Assembly (NCBI RefSeq): GCF_014640815.1
Contig: NZ_BMHM01000004.1
Location: forward strand, 62,001 to 126,000
Source of the DNA: Vreelandella lutescens
GTDB taxonomy: Bacteria; Pseudomonadota; Gammaproteobacteria; Pseudomonadales; Halomonadaceae
DNA: 64,000 nt
Reading direction: 5' to 3'
Shown here in pieces: positions 56,768-64,000 of the stretch. Numbering within the stretch: position 1 is the stretch's first letter; every line of letters begins with the position of its first letter. Below the pieces are notes generated by a model that had not been told where the DNA came from, searched no databases, and saw nothing but the letters and a program-made list of their open reading frames with translations. A program made the translations under genes and the position numbers.

Positions 56768-57621
56768 TCTGGATTGAACTTGAACACAAACTACCAACCG
56801 ATACCAATATTCCGAATTGGACACCTTGGACTCAAGACCAATGGAATGTTTGGCTGGCTAAGTCTGCTCAATTGGTGGCTGACTTGGCAGAGCTGGATGC
56901 AGCAGGTGAACGTGATGCGCGTAATGCATTGATAGACGCGAACAGCATCCACTGGGGCAAGCTGAAGCCATGGCTTTTAGCGCTATCGGACGGCAAGTGC
57001 TGGTTTTCAGAAGTGCGCGAATTATATTCACACTATGATGTAGAGCACTTTCGGCCAAAAAAGCAGGCTAAGGAACTGGATGAGAACGAGCGTGACGGTT
57101 ACTGGTGGCTTGCTTTCGATTATATGAACTTACGTGCCTGCGGCAATGTGGGCAACCGTAAAAAAGGGGGGTGGTTTCCATTGCAAGCGGGTTCATTGTG
57201 CTCCTCATACAGCAATCCTTGCGAGGAATCCGAAACCCGTTATCTGCTTGATCCCATAGACCCAACTGATGTCTCGCTACTTGCTTTCGATGAAGAAGGC
57301 AAAGTCATAGCGGCGCCTGGTGCCTCTGCGTGGGAGCAGTTGCGTGTCGAGGAAACAGTTAAGCGACTCAAGCTCAATGAACATGCGCGACTGGCAGAAG
57401 AGCGTAGAAAAATTTGGCAAAAAGTTAACAGGCTAGTCGATGCTTATGAGTCAACTAAAACACGCTGCGCGAATGGCAACAATCCTGCAGGTAGAGAAAA
57501 ATTGAAAGCCGTGTGTACTCAAATACGTGAAATGACAGCAACGACTGCTGAGTTATCATCTGTTGCACGCTGGTGCTTATTCCTACGCAATAACCCGCAG
57601 CTTTCAAGGCTAGCGGGGTAA
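56764..57621 (+). CDS. ptuB: PtuB-like HNH-family protein (Septu effector candidate)
   Basis: 285 residues. An HNH-type core reads K-C79-W-F-S-E, then Y-D92-V-E94-H95-F-R97-P98, W-W-L-A-F-D-Y-M-N122 and C126-G-N-V-G-N131-R-K-K. These are the His/Asn residues expected for catalysis. The C-x-x-C pairs of zinc HNH relatives are reduced to single Cys (C79, C126), so zinc may not be bound. In Septu, PtuB is the nuclease partner of PtuA. The gene overlaps the ATPase gene by four bases (ATGA); no reverse transcriptase is nearby, so it is not the retron type. Confidence 0.72.
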   Translation: MIWIELEHKLPTDTNIPNWTPWTQDQWNVWLAKSAQLVADLAELDAAGERDARNALIDANSIHWGKLKPWLLALSDGKCWFSEVRELYSHYDVEHFRPKKQAKELDENERDGYWWLAFDYMNLRACGNVGNRKKGGWFPLQAGSLCSSYSNPCEESETRYLLDPIDPTDVSLLAFDEEGKVIAAPGASAWEQLRVEETVKRLKLNEHARLAEERRKIWQKVNRLVDAYESTKTRCANGNNPAGREKLKAVCTQIREMTATTAELSSVARWCLFLRNNPQLSRLAG

Positions 57622-57690
57622 GAACATTAAGCAAGCTTTCTATCAATCTCAATGACTTGTGGCGCTTCAGTTTTGATGGATAGCTTCTAG
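57622..57690. other. Junction sequence between ptuB-like gene and DUF1016 remnant
   Basis: Seventy bases where the DUF1016 homology stops. On the minus strand a 19-codon run (57686-57627) in another frame reads like the last residues of an unidentified gene (E-A-P-Q-V-I-E-I-D-R-K-L-A then stop). This may be a recombination scar; the reading is tentative. Confidence 0.35.
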
Positions 57691-58042
57691 TGGTCTCTAC
57701 CCGTAGTAGAGTGCGATAGTACACCCAGCTCAATTCGGTACGCACTGTGTTCCGCTTTGGAAAGCTTTGATAAAACTGGCGCATATTACGCAAGTTGGAA
57801 ACATCAAAGCCCTTGCCCAGCCGCTCGGTAAGTTGTTGTGAGAGCTGCTGTAGTTGTTGCTTACCATATTCAGCACGACGATTGCCTTGCTGTTCGTGCT
57901 CGACAATCAAACGGCCTATTTCCCAGTAGCTTTGTACCATGGCCGTATTCACGGCTTGGCGAACCTGCCCGCGTGCTTGCGCTATCTGTTGAGTAATCGC
58001 GCTAACAAGGCGGCTAAAAGCGGTTGGGTTCTGCTCCGTCAT
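57691..58042 (-). pseudogene. Truncated DUF1016 gene (5' part only)
   Basis: Starts at a sound ATG (58042, with AGGGG before) and codes a DUF1016 N-terminal domain: V-N-T-A-M-V-Q-S-Y-W-E-I-G-R-L-I-V, L-G-K-G-F-D-V-S-N-L-R-N-M-R-Q-F and R-T-E-L-S-W-V-Y-Y-R-T-L-L-R-V-E (in two pieces). After about residue 117 the frame enters unrelated sequence; the nuclease half is gone. The frame stays open to 57455 by chance, and it ends inside the HNH gene. It is a remnant of a second YhcG-like gene, antisense to the operon. Confidence 0.75.
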
Positions 58043-58164
58043 AGGCTTAACCCCTGGCGTTAGAGTAATGTCAGCTGGCTGAGGCCTAACAATATCAAAC
58101 TTTGCCGATAGAAAGAGTTGGCGACGGCGATCATATCAACAGTGCGTATAGCCAACTGCTTCGC

Positions 58165-58644
58165 TCACAGCCCCAACAACTCCTCAACCGGCAAGTGGCT
58201 GGTCGCCTTCATTTCTCTAAGCGAGAGGTTGGAGCGGATGCTCGACACGCCGGGCAGCTGGCGCAGTACCGTTTCGACGAAGTGGCTGTAGTCGTCCAGG
58301 TCTTTGGCGACCACTTGCAGTAGGAAGTCGGCCTCGCCGGTGGTGTTGTGGCAGCTCAGCACTCGAGAGCTTGATTGGATGATGCGCTCGAACTCTGCCG
58401 TCGCGGCTTCGCTGTGTTGGGTGCAGGTAATCTGCACGAAGGCCAGTACGCTGGCGCCAACTTTGCGTCGATTGAAGATGGCTTGATAGCCTTCGATCAC
58501 CCCTAGCTCTTCCAGACGCTTATGCCGTCGCCAGCAGGTGGCTTCGCTCAGATGCAACTGTTCGGCCAGCCGCGCGTTGGGCATTCTGCCATCAATCTGG
58601 AGTAACGCTGCTAATTTGGCGTCTTTTTTATCCAATGCGCTCAT
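58165..58644 (-). CDS. Lrp/AsnC-family transcription regulator
   Basis: DNA-binding regulator, 159 residues. An N-terminal helix-turn-helix (L-A-A-L-L-Q-I-D-G-R, then L-A-E-Q-L-H-L-S-E-A-T-C-W-R-R) precedes the AsnC-type ligand domain with L-L-Q-V-V-A-K-D-L-D-D-Y. ATG 58644 is chosen since the earlier GTG at 58668 lies upstream of the only candidate ribosome site (GAGA). It is divergent from the alcohol dehydrogenase gene, with about 147 bases between, and probably controls it (inference). Effector unknown. Confidence 0.88.
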   Translation of the reverse strand: MSALDKKDAKLAALLQIDGRMPNARLAEQLHLSEATCWRRHKRLEELGVIEGYQAIFNRRKVGASVLAFVQITCTQHSEAATAEFERIIQSSSRVLSCHNTTGEADFLLQVVAKDLDDYSHFVETVLRQLPGVSSIRSNLSLREMKATSHLPVEELLGL

Positions 58645-58791
58645 ATTGCAAGTCTCTTTCTTATTCACACGATAAAGAGAAAGAGTGCTTCACATTGGTC
58701 AGTGTTGTCCACGATATGGAAAGCTCATTTCAGGCTAGGCTCGCTATAGTAGCGTTAGCGAATCCGCAGCCTAAACGTTCAGGAGTGGCCC

Positions 58792-59832
58792 ATGAAAGCC
58801 GTCGTATTCGAGCAGTTTTCCACCCCGCCCACTATTCAGCAGGTGCCGGACCCGACTCCCGAGCCCCACGGCGTTGTGGTCAAAGTTATGGCCAATGGCG
58901 TATGCCGCAGTGATTGGCACGGCTGGATGGGGCACGACGCGGATATTCGGCTTCCCCATGTGCCGGGGCACGAGCTGTCCGGCGTGGTGGAAGCGGTGGG
59001 CAAGGACGTGACGAAGTGGCGGGTTGGGGATCGTGTGACCGTGCCTTTCGTGGGCGGCTGCGGCACTTGCCAGGAGTGCAACGCAGGCCACCATCAGGTA
59101 TGCGATGCTCAATTCCAGCCAGGATTTACTCACTGGGGGTCGTTTGCCGAGTATGTGGGTATTCACTACGCCGATGTGAACCTAGTCGCCCTGCCAGATA
59201 CCTTAGCGTTCGACACCGCCGCCAGCCTGGGCTGCCGGTTCGTGACCTCTTTTCGTGCGGTGGTGGATCAGGGCCGTGTGTCCGCCGGGCAGTGGGTGGC
59301 CGTGCACGGCTGCGGCGGTGTGGGGCTGTCGGCCATCATGATCGCCAGCGCTGCCGGTGCGAACGTGGTGGCGGTGGATATTTCCGAACAGGCGCTCGCC
59401 CTGGCGCGCCAGTTGGGCGCGGTGGCCACGGTGAATGCCAACCAAGCGGCCGACGTGGTGGAGGCGGTGGTGGAGATCACCCAAGGGGGCGCGCACGTCT
59501 CGCTGGATGCGCTGGGTCACCCCACCACCTGCTTCAACTCTATTAGCAATTTGCGAAAGCGCGGCAAGCATATCCAGGTAGGATTGATGCTGGCAGATCA
59601 CAGCACGCCTGCCATTCCCATGAGCAAGGTGATTGCCAACGAGCTGGAAATTCTGGGCAGTCATGGCATGCAGGCCCATCGCTACGGTGCCATGCTGGCG
59701 ATGATTAAGTCAGGCAAGCTGGCGCCTGAAAAGCTGATTGGCCGCCGGATCACGCTAGAGGAGTCGGTGCAGGCGTTGATCAACATGGATAAGTTTGAAG
59801 GCGTTGGGGTCACCGTCGTCACGGAATTCTGA
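58792..59832 (+). CDS. Zinc-dependent alcohol dehydrogenase family protein
   Basis: Medium-chain dehydrogenase, 346 residues. Catalytic zinc ligands: Cys38 in G-V-C-R-S-D-W-H and G-H-E near residue 60. The structural zinc loop C-x2-C-x2-C-x7-C is in G-G-C-G-T-C-Q-E-C followed by N-A-G-H-H-Q-V-C. The NAD(P) motif is G-C-G-G-V-G-L-S-A. Substrate cannot be fixed. It starts at ATG 58792 with AGGAG upstream. The neighbouring divergent Lrp gene suggests local control. Confidence 0.92.
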   Translation: MKAVVFEQFSTPPTIQQVPDPTPEPHGVVVKVMANGVCRSDWHGWMGHDADIRLPHVPGHELSGVVEAVGKDVTKWRVGDRVTVPFVGGCGTCQECNAGHHQVCDAQFQPGFTHWGSFAEYVGIHYADVNLVALPDTLAFDTAASLGCRFVTSFRAVVDQGRVSAGQWVAVHGCGGVGLSAIMIASAAGANVVAVDISEQALALARQLGAVATVNANQAADVVEAVVEITQGGAHVSLDALGHPTTCFNSISNLRKRGKHIQVGLMLADHSTPAIPMSKVIANELEILGSHGMQAHRYGAMLAMIKSGKLAPEKLIGRRITLEESVQALINMDKFEGVGVTVVTEF

Positions 59833-59871
59833 TAAAAGAGGGGAAGACTGTTCTCACCAGAGGGCTCGCCC

Positions 59872-60447
59872 GTGTTCAACCTGCGTATCTTCACCTTGTG
59901 CATGCTCTCGAGCCTGCTTAGCCTCTTACCCCTCACCACCCACGCCAACACCGCCACCTGGCAAGCGCTCCAAGAGGGCGGTTTGGTCATCCTCATGCGC
60001 CACTCGCTGGCCCCTGGCATTGGTGACCCGCCGGGGTTTGTGTTGGAGGTGTGCGAGACCCAGCGCAATCTTTCCAGCGAAGGGCGTGCCCATGCGGCGG
60101 CGGCGGGGCAGGCGTTGCGGGAGCGGGGCGTGGCGATTGATGCGGTGTATAGCTCCCAGTGGTGCCGGGCGTTGGAAACCGCTGAGCTGATGGCGCTGGG
60201 GTCGGTGGTGCCTGCGCCGTGGCTGAATTCGTTCTTTCGCGGGCGTGGGGATCAGGTGGCCATTACCCAAGCGGCTCGTGAGCGTATGGCGGGGTGGCAG
60301 GGGCCGGGGAATATGCTGCTGGTGACGCATCAAGTGAATATCACGGCGCTGACCGGTGGCGGCGTTAGCTCGGGGGAAATGGTGGTTGTGCGCCCGCAAG
60401 AGGAGGGCTTCACGGTGGTGGGGCGGCTGAGCGTTCCCAGCCGTTAA
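59872..60447 (+). CDS. Secreted histidine phosphatase superfamily protein
   Basis: Branch of the phosphoglycerate-mutase-like fold, 191 residues, with a Sec signal (residues 1-25, ending T-H-A-N). The nucleophile His is in I-L-M-R-H-S-L-A; the usual R-H-G is R-H-S here. The second His is in L-V-T-H-Q-V-N, and the arginine block is S-S-Q-W-C-R-A-L-E-T-A. Start is GTG 59872 with AGAGGG upstream. Predicted periplasmic phosphatase, substrate unknown. It stands 39 bases after the dehydrogenase gene. Confidence 0.85.
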   Translation: MFNLRIFTLCMLSSLLSLLPLTTHANTATWQALQEGGLVILMRHSLAPGIGDPPGFVLEVCETQRNLSSEGRAHAAAAGQALRERGVAIDAVYSSQWCRALETAELMALGSVVPAPWLNSFFRGRGDQVAITQAARERMAGWQGPGNMLLVTHQVNITALTGGGVSSGEMVVVRPQEEGFTVVGRLSVPSR

Positions 60448-60545
60448 GGCTTTCTATTCATTTCCTTCAATGAACCGGGGCAAATTATTCGCTCCTCATC
60501 CGTCAGCTGAGGTTTTACGCTGGGCGTATTGATAAGGAGAGCATT

Positions 60546-61421
60546 ATGTCATCAGCCAATACTCCATCCGTTCGCCGTGTGGTCGCTCAGCATCCTGCCC
60601 ATCGGGATGATATCGGTGATTTGGTCACCCGCCGGCCGCTGCCAGGGCCGGGGTTAGATCAGCTCGATCCGTTTCTATTCTTGAATCACCACGGCCCGCA
60701 GGTTTACCCGGCCAATAACCGTGGGCTGCCCTTTGGGCCGCACCCGCACCGTGGGTTTGAAACGGTAACGTTTATTCTGGAAGGCTCGCTGGCCCATGCT
60801 GATAGCGCCAAGCACCAGAGCGTGATTCACGCAGGTGGCGTGCAGTGGATGACCGCAGGTAGCGGCATCGTGCATGCAGAAATTTCGCCAGAAGCGTTTC
60901 TGCGCGAGGGCGGCCCGCTGGAAATCTTGCAGCTGTGGGTCAACCTGCCGTCGCGGCTGAAGATGAGCGAGCCGCGCTACGTGGGTTTGCAGAAGGACGG
61001 CATCCCCGCTGTTCAACTGGCAGGCGGCGGTACGCTCAACCTGATTGCCGGTGAGTGGCAGGGGCAAGCAGGCCCGATTGAATCGCTGACGGGCGTGTTC
61101 ATGTCGACGCTGGCGCTACCTGCGGGCGCGCGTGAGCAGCTCCCCGTCGCCCCTGGGCGGCAGGTGTTTTTGTACGTGGTGAGTGGTGACGTGATGGTGG
61201 GCGGCGAGCCTGTCAAAGCGCATCATTTGATTGAAGTTGATCGTGACGGCGAGAGCCTTGCCATCGAGGCAGCGAGCGATGCGCGCCTGCTGTTTGGCCA
61301 TGGCGAGCTGATTGATGAGCCGGTCTACTCCCACGGCCCCTTCGTGATGACTACCCGCGATGAGATCGTCCAGGCGGTGGAGGATTACCAGAACGGTAAG
61401 TTTGGCGGGCTTACGCTTTAA
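60546..61421 (+). CDS. Pirin family protein (cupin-fold)
   Basis: Bicupin protein of 291 residues. The N-terminal metal-binding cupin has the conserved set G-P-H-P-H-R-G-F-E-T-V and G-S-G-I-V-H-A-E, with three His and one Glu. F-L-F-L-N-H-H-G-P and the C-terminal Pirin_C domain match pirins, which may act as quercetin dioxygenases or redox regulators. The activity here is unknown. Ribosome site AAGGAGA precedes the ATG. Confidence 0.92.
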   Translation: MSSANTPSVRRVVAQHPAHRDDIGDLVTRRPLPGPGLDQLDPFLFLNHHGPQVYPANNRGLPFGPHPHRGFETVTFILEGSLAHADSAKHQSVIHAGGVQWMTAGSGIVHAEISPEAFLREGGPLEILQLWVNLPSRLKMSEPRYVGLQKDGIPAVQLAGGGTLNLIAGEWQGQAGPIESLTGVFMSTLALPAGAREQLPVAPGRQVFLYVVSGDVMVGGEPVKAHHLIEVDRDGESLAIEAASDARLLFGHGELIDEPVYSHGPFVMTTRDEIVQAVEDYQNGKFGGLTL

Positions 61422-61428
61422 AGACCCG

Positions 61429-62055
61429 CTAAACCGGCTCGCCGCGATAGTAGTGCCATAAAAACAGCGACCCCACGCTGCGCCAGGGAGCCCAGTGCTC
61501 TACCAACTGGCGGGCTTGTTTCGGCGTGGGTTTGTTCTCCATACTCTTCAAGCGGCCTAGCGCTACCCTGAGGGCGAGGTCGTCGGCTGGGAAAATGTCG
61601 GGCCGCTGGAGCGAGAACATCAGGTAGATTTCGGCGCTCCAGCGGCCAAACCCGCGCAGTTGAGTAATGGCGGCAATGGCTTCGTCATCGCTAAGATGCG
61701 CTAAGCCATCGGCGCTAAACGTGCCCGAAAGCTCGGCGTCGGCCAGCCCTTTGGCATACTCGATTTTACGCCACGATAGCCCCGCATCGCGCAGCGCTTG
61801 GCCTTCCACCTCCATCACCGCCTTGGCGTGCAGTTCCGGCAGCAGTGTATTCACCCGGCCCATAATCGCCCGAGCTGCTTCGGTGGAGATCTGCTGGCTA
61901 ACGATGGTCGAGAAGAAGGTGGCAAAGCCTGGGTCGCGCTGGCGCGGGTTGGGCGCGCCGACTAAGGGGTACGCGCGGGCAATGTCGGGGTCGGCATTGG
62001 CCAGTGCCTGCATGGCGCGTTCAATCATAGCAACGGACGTGTGATCAGACGGCAT
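61429..62055 (-). CDS. AlkA-type DNA-3-methyladenine glycosylase II
   Basis: HhH-GPD base-excision DNA repair enzyme, 208 residues. The helix-hairpin-helix and catalytic region read L-R-G-F-G-R-W-S-A-E-I-Y and F-P-A-D-D-L-A-L-R, with the catalytic Asp. F-S-T-I-V-S-Q-Q-I-S-T is the usual upstream helix. It lacks the N-terminal beta domain of E. coli AlkA, as in short yeast-MAG1-like forms. ATG 62055 follows AGGAG at a good distance; an earlier frame start at 62130 has no support. Confidence 0.9.
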   Translation of the reverse strand: MPSDHTSVAMIERAMQALANADPDIARAYPLVGAPNPRQRDPGFATFFSTIVSQQISTEAARAIMGRVNTLLPELHAKAVMEVEGQALRDAGLSWRKIEYAKGLADAELSGTFSADGLAHLSDDEAIAAITQLRGFGRWSAEIYLMFSLQRPDIFPADDLALRVALGRLKSMENKPTPKQARQLVEHWAPWRSVGSLFLWHYYRGEPV

Positions 62056-62070
62056 GATGTCTCCTGGAAA

Positions 62071-62186
62071 AATGAGTAGAAAAATGCTCATTAATCGCAT
62101 TTTGATCTGAATTTGAGTATTAAAATGCACATTATGGTGCTTTAAGCTACACTTTTGAGCATTAAACTACTCAATTAAGGTGAGCT
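62071..62186. promoter_or_regulatory. Operator-like repeats in the alkA/hipA divergent region
   Basis: AT-rich control region with direct repeat TTGAGTATTAAA (62113-62124) and TTGAGCATTAAA (62155-62166), 42 bases apart, and the related inverse TGAGCATT seen as AATGCTCA at about 62084. Spacing near four helical turns suits cooperative binding by a dimeric regulator, such as the HipB-like antitoxin. Inference only. Confidence 0.5.
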
Positions 62187-63533
62187 GTGTTGCTAACCGT
62201 TCAAGCCTTCCATCAAGGGCAGTGGCACGATGCCGCCGAGCTGATCATCGAGCAGCCAGAGCGGGGCCGTCGAGGGCCTGCACGTCTGGGCTACCTGACG
62301 GATTATGCCCTTGAGTGGTTGGATCGCGACGATGAGCACGCCTGTAGCCTTCGTTTGCCTATTGAGTTGATGAATACCCATCAGTCGCCACGTTGGTTCG
62401 CTTTTTTAGACGATATCATGCCCTCTGGAGCCAGCCGACGTTACTGGGTCACGCAGTTGGGAATAACGGCGCTTAGTGAAGCGGAGCAGGATGCCGCGCT
62501 ATTGGCCCAGGGCACGATTGCGCCGGTGGGCAATTTGCGCATCAAAGAGGCTCTTCCTGAGCGCCCTGCTGGCAGCACGCTTGAGCACCAGCGCTTTGCG
62601 TTGGCTGACGTCGTCAATCGGGATAGTGATTTTCTTGCCTATGCGCAGCAGATGGGGGCCGCCGGGGGCGGTGCGACCGGAGCAGGTGGCGAAGCGCCTA
62701 AGCTGCTGCTGCGCTGTTCGCCAGATGATCAGGTCTGGATTGATACCTACCAGGATGATCTTACGAATATCGATCAGCACTATTTGGTGAAATTTCCTCG
62801 CGGTCAGCGCACCGTGATCGATAGCGACATATTGCGTGCGGAGTATCATTTCTATCACGAGCTAGCGGCATTGGGTGTCGCGGCCATCGATACCCAAGGG
62901 ATGAGGTTAATAGAAGGTGAGCGTTATCCATCGCTATGGTTGCCCCGCTTTGACGTTGGTTATCAAGGGGGGGCGTGCACGCTTTATGGCTTGGAGTCTG
63001 TGTATTCAGCCATGGGGAAGGAGCCGGGAAGCTTTTTGAATCATTTTGCCGTGATTGAGGCGTTGGTGGGTCTGTTGAGCCAACAGTTCCGCGTGCGTGA
63101 GCCGGGTGGCCATTTCGATACGGCGAGCTTTGTCAGTGAGTGGGTGAAACGCGATCTGCTCAATATTGCGTTTGCTAACAGCGACAACCATGGCCGTAAT
63201 ACGGCGCTGCTGAAAACGCCGCAAGGTATCTGGTGGGCACCGGTGTACGATTTTGCGCCCATGAAGGCTGACCTAGAGGGAATTGTAAGAACCACCACTT
63301 GGGGAACGCCGTTTGAGGAAGGACGGGAGTTTAATTGGCCCGCCATTGCGGAACATCTAAGCGTCTATATTCCCCCAGAACAACTGATGACAGAGTTAAA
63401 AGCGCTGGGAAGTCAGCTAGTTGGCCTGAAAGAGCGACTCGCTGCGCGGGGCGTGCCCGACGCCTTACTGGCATCGAGAGCGGTGGGGTTTGATTATTTG
63501 GACACTAAGCTGCAGCGCTGGGGGTTGCTATGA
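62187..63533 (+). CDS. hipA: HipA-family serine/threonine kinase toxin
   Basis: Kinase-fold toxin, 448 residues. Lysine for ATP is K202 in H-Y-L-V-K-F. The activation-loop glycine-rich stretch is G-G-A-T-G-A-G-G-E-A-P-K (161-172), where E. coli HipA has its regulated Ser150; here a Thr is nearest. Catalytic N331-S-D333-N-H-G-R-N338 and Y-D355-F are in place. E. coli HipA inactivates glutamyl-tRNA synthetase; the target here is unknown. Start GTG 62187 has AAGGTGA upstream. The antitoxin gene follows and overlaps by four bases, the reverse of the E. coli hipB-hipA order. Confidence 0.88.
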   Translation: MLLTVQAFHQGQWHDAAELIIEQPERGRRGPARLGYLTDYALEWLDRDDEHACSLRLPIELMNTHQSPRWFAFLDDIMPSGASRRYWVTQLGITALSEAEQDAALLAQGTIAPVGNLRIKEALPERPAGSTLEHQRFALADVVNRDSDFLAYAQQMGAAGGGATGAGGEAPKLLLRCSPDDQVWIDTYQDDLTNIDQHYLVKFPRGQRTVIDSDILRAEYHFYHELAALGVAAIDTQGMRLIEGERYPSLWLPRFDVGYQGGACTLYGLESVYSAMGKEPGSFLNHFAVIEALVGLLSQQFRVREPGGHFDTASFVSEWVKRDLLNIAFANSDNHGRNTALLKTPQGIWWAPVYDFAPMKADLEGIVRTTTWGTPFEEGREFNWPAIAEHLSVYIPPEQLMTELKALGSQLVGLKERLAARGVPDALLASRAVGFDYLDTKLQRWGLL

Positions 63534-63850
63534 AGCGCAAAGAACTCTCTAGCATTGAGCGTGAGGCGCTGCTGACGACGCTCGCGACTCAACTGGTGCG
63601 TGAAGAAATCAGCTCGGGGCAGGTGTTGCGTCAGCTACGCCGGGACGTACTGGGCATGTCGCAGACGCAATATGCTGAGCGGGTGGGTATCAGCCGTCGC
63701 ACGTTGTCTGATTTGGAAGCTGATAAAGCAAGTCCTACCGTAGCGCTGCTCAACCAAGTCTTCCGCCCTTTGGGCCTGCAGGTCGGCTTACTGCCGCGTA
63801 ACCGTGAGTTGCGCGAGCGGTTGTTGTCGGTGGAATCTTCTACCGTTTGA
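63530..63850 (+). CDS. hipB: HipB-like XRE-family antitoxin
   Basis: Helix-turn-helix protein, 106 residues. The HTH lies at about residues 36-75: L-R-R-D-V-L-G-M-S-Q-T-Q-Y-A-E-R-V-G-I-S, R-R-T-L-S-D-L-E-A-D-K-A-S-P-T. N-terminal helices precede it (R-E-A-L-L-T-T-L-A-T-Q-L-V-R-E-E), unlike E. coli HipB. ATGA overlap with the HipA stop implies coupling. It should neutralise HipA and repress the operon through the repeats upstream (inference). Confidence 0.87.
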   Translation: MKRKELSSIEREALLTTLATQLVREEISSGQVLRQLRRDVLGMSQTQYAERVGISRRTLSDLEADKASPTVALLNQVFRPLGLQVGLLPRNRELRERLLSVESSTV

Positions 63851-63992
63851 CCCCCACGCTTGATGAATGAGTTTGCACGCTAACTTTTTTAGCGTCATAT
63901 ATTCCTACTTTCGTCTAATCCTGCCATCATTTGACGCAATCTAAGACCGTTTTGATAAGCAGGCGCTTTATCCAGCGCTTGGGGAGAGAGGT

Positions 63993-64000
63993 ATGCAAGA
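63993..64000 (+). CDS. Start of a further gene cut by the window edge
   Basis: An ATG with a good ribosome site (GGGGAGAGAGG, five bases before) begins in the last eight bases. Identity cannot be told. Confidence 0.4.

Noticed and set aside
55142..57621. Possible retron-type Septu (Ec78-like) locus
   Set aside because: No reverse transcriptase gene or msr/msd-like structured RNA lies near the ATPase/HNH pair.
58914..59546. 210-codon frame overlapping the alcohol dehydrogenase
   Set aside because: A +2 shadow in GC-rich DNA; the dehydrogenase frame holds all family motifs.

Overview
This window is chromosomal DNA of a gammaproteobacterium. The gene order and protein features (an mnmG-rsmG-parA-parB-atpIBEFHAGDC block beside a DnaA-box cluster, NhaD, a pyrE/crc/rph neighbourhood and acidic secreted proteins) best fit a moderately halophilic Halomonadaceae member such as Halomonas. 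This assignment is an inference from gene content; no rRNA or tRNA gene lies in the window to test it.

Layout. 1-1124: end of a housekeeping pair (rdgB-hemW, minus strand). 1190-5590: an AT-rich curli block, csgDEFG followed by csgB- and csgA-like curlin genes, all on the plus strand. 5590-10451: minus-strand genes for a small secreted protein, heme synthesis (hemL, hemJ), thiD and a ClC-type channel. 10614-14680: argC, erpA and a glutamine-type amino-acid ABC transporter. 14680-15085: a cluster of about eleven DnaA-box-like 9-mers with AT-rich stretches, the probable replication origin. 15167-26780: mnmG, rsmG, parA, parB and the complete F1Fo ATP synthase operon with strong hairpins after atpE, atpA and atpC. 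26844-36432: mgtE, a CDF metal exporter, uppP, apbE, glmU, glmS, nhaD. 36563-47530: a CBS protein, a two-component system, an acetyltransferase, a diheme cytochrome c, rep helicase, trmL, pyrE, a Crc-type regulator, rph and yicC.

47530-58060 is a defence island sitting immediately after yicC, where gmk is normally found. A tight plus-strand operon encodes a type I restriction-modification system (hsdR, hsdM, hsdS) with two additions: a DUF1016/YhcG-type PD-(D/E)xK nuclease between hsdM and hsdS, and a Septu-like pair (PtuA-type ATPase, PtuB-type HNH protein) directly after hsdS. A truncated second DUF1016 gene marks the island's right edge. The overlaps and near-zero spacings suggest that all six genes are made from one transcript. 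This composite locus is the most interesting system in the window. 

58165-64000 holds a divergent Lrp-type regulator and zinc alcohol dehydrogenase, a secreted histidine phosphatase, a pirin, an AlkA-type glycosylase and a HipA/HipB-type toxin-antitoxin pair in reversed (toxin-first) order with repeated operator-like sites upstream. No transposase, integrase, CRISPR array, tRNA or rRNA was seen.
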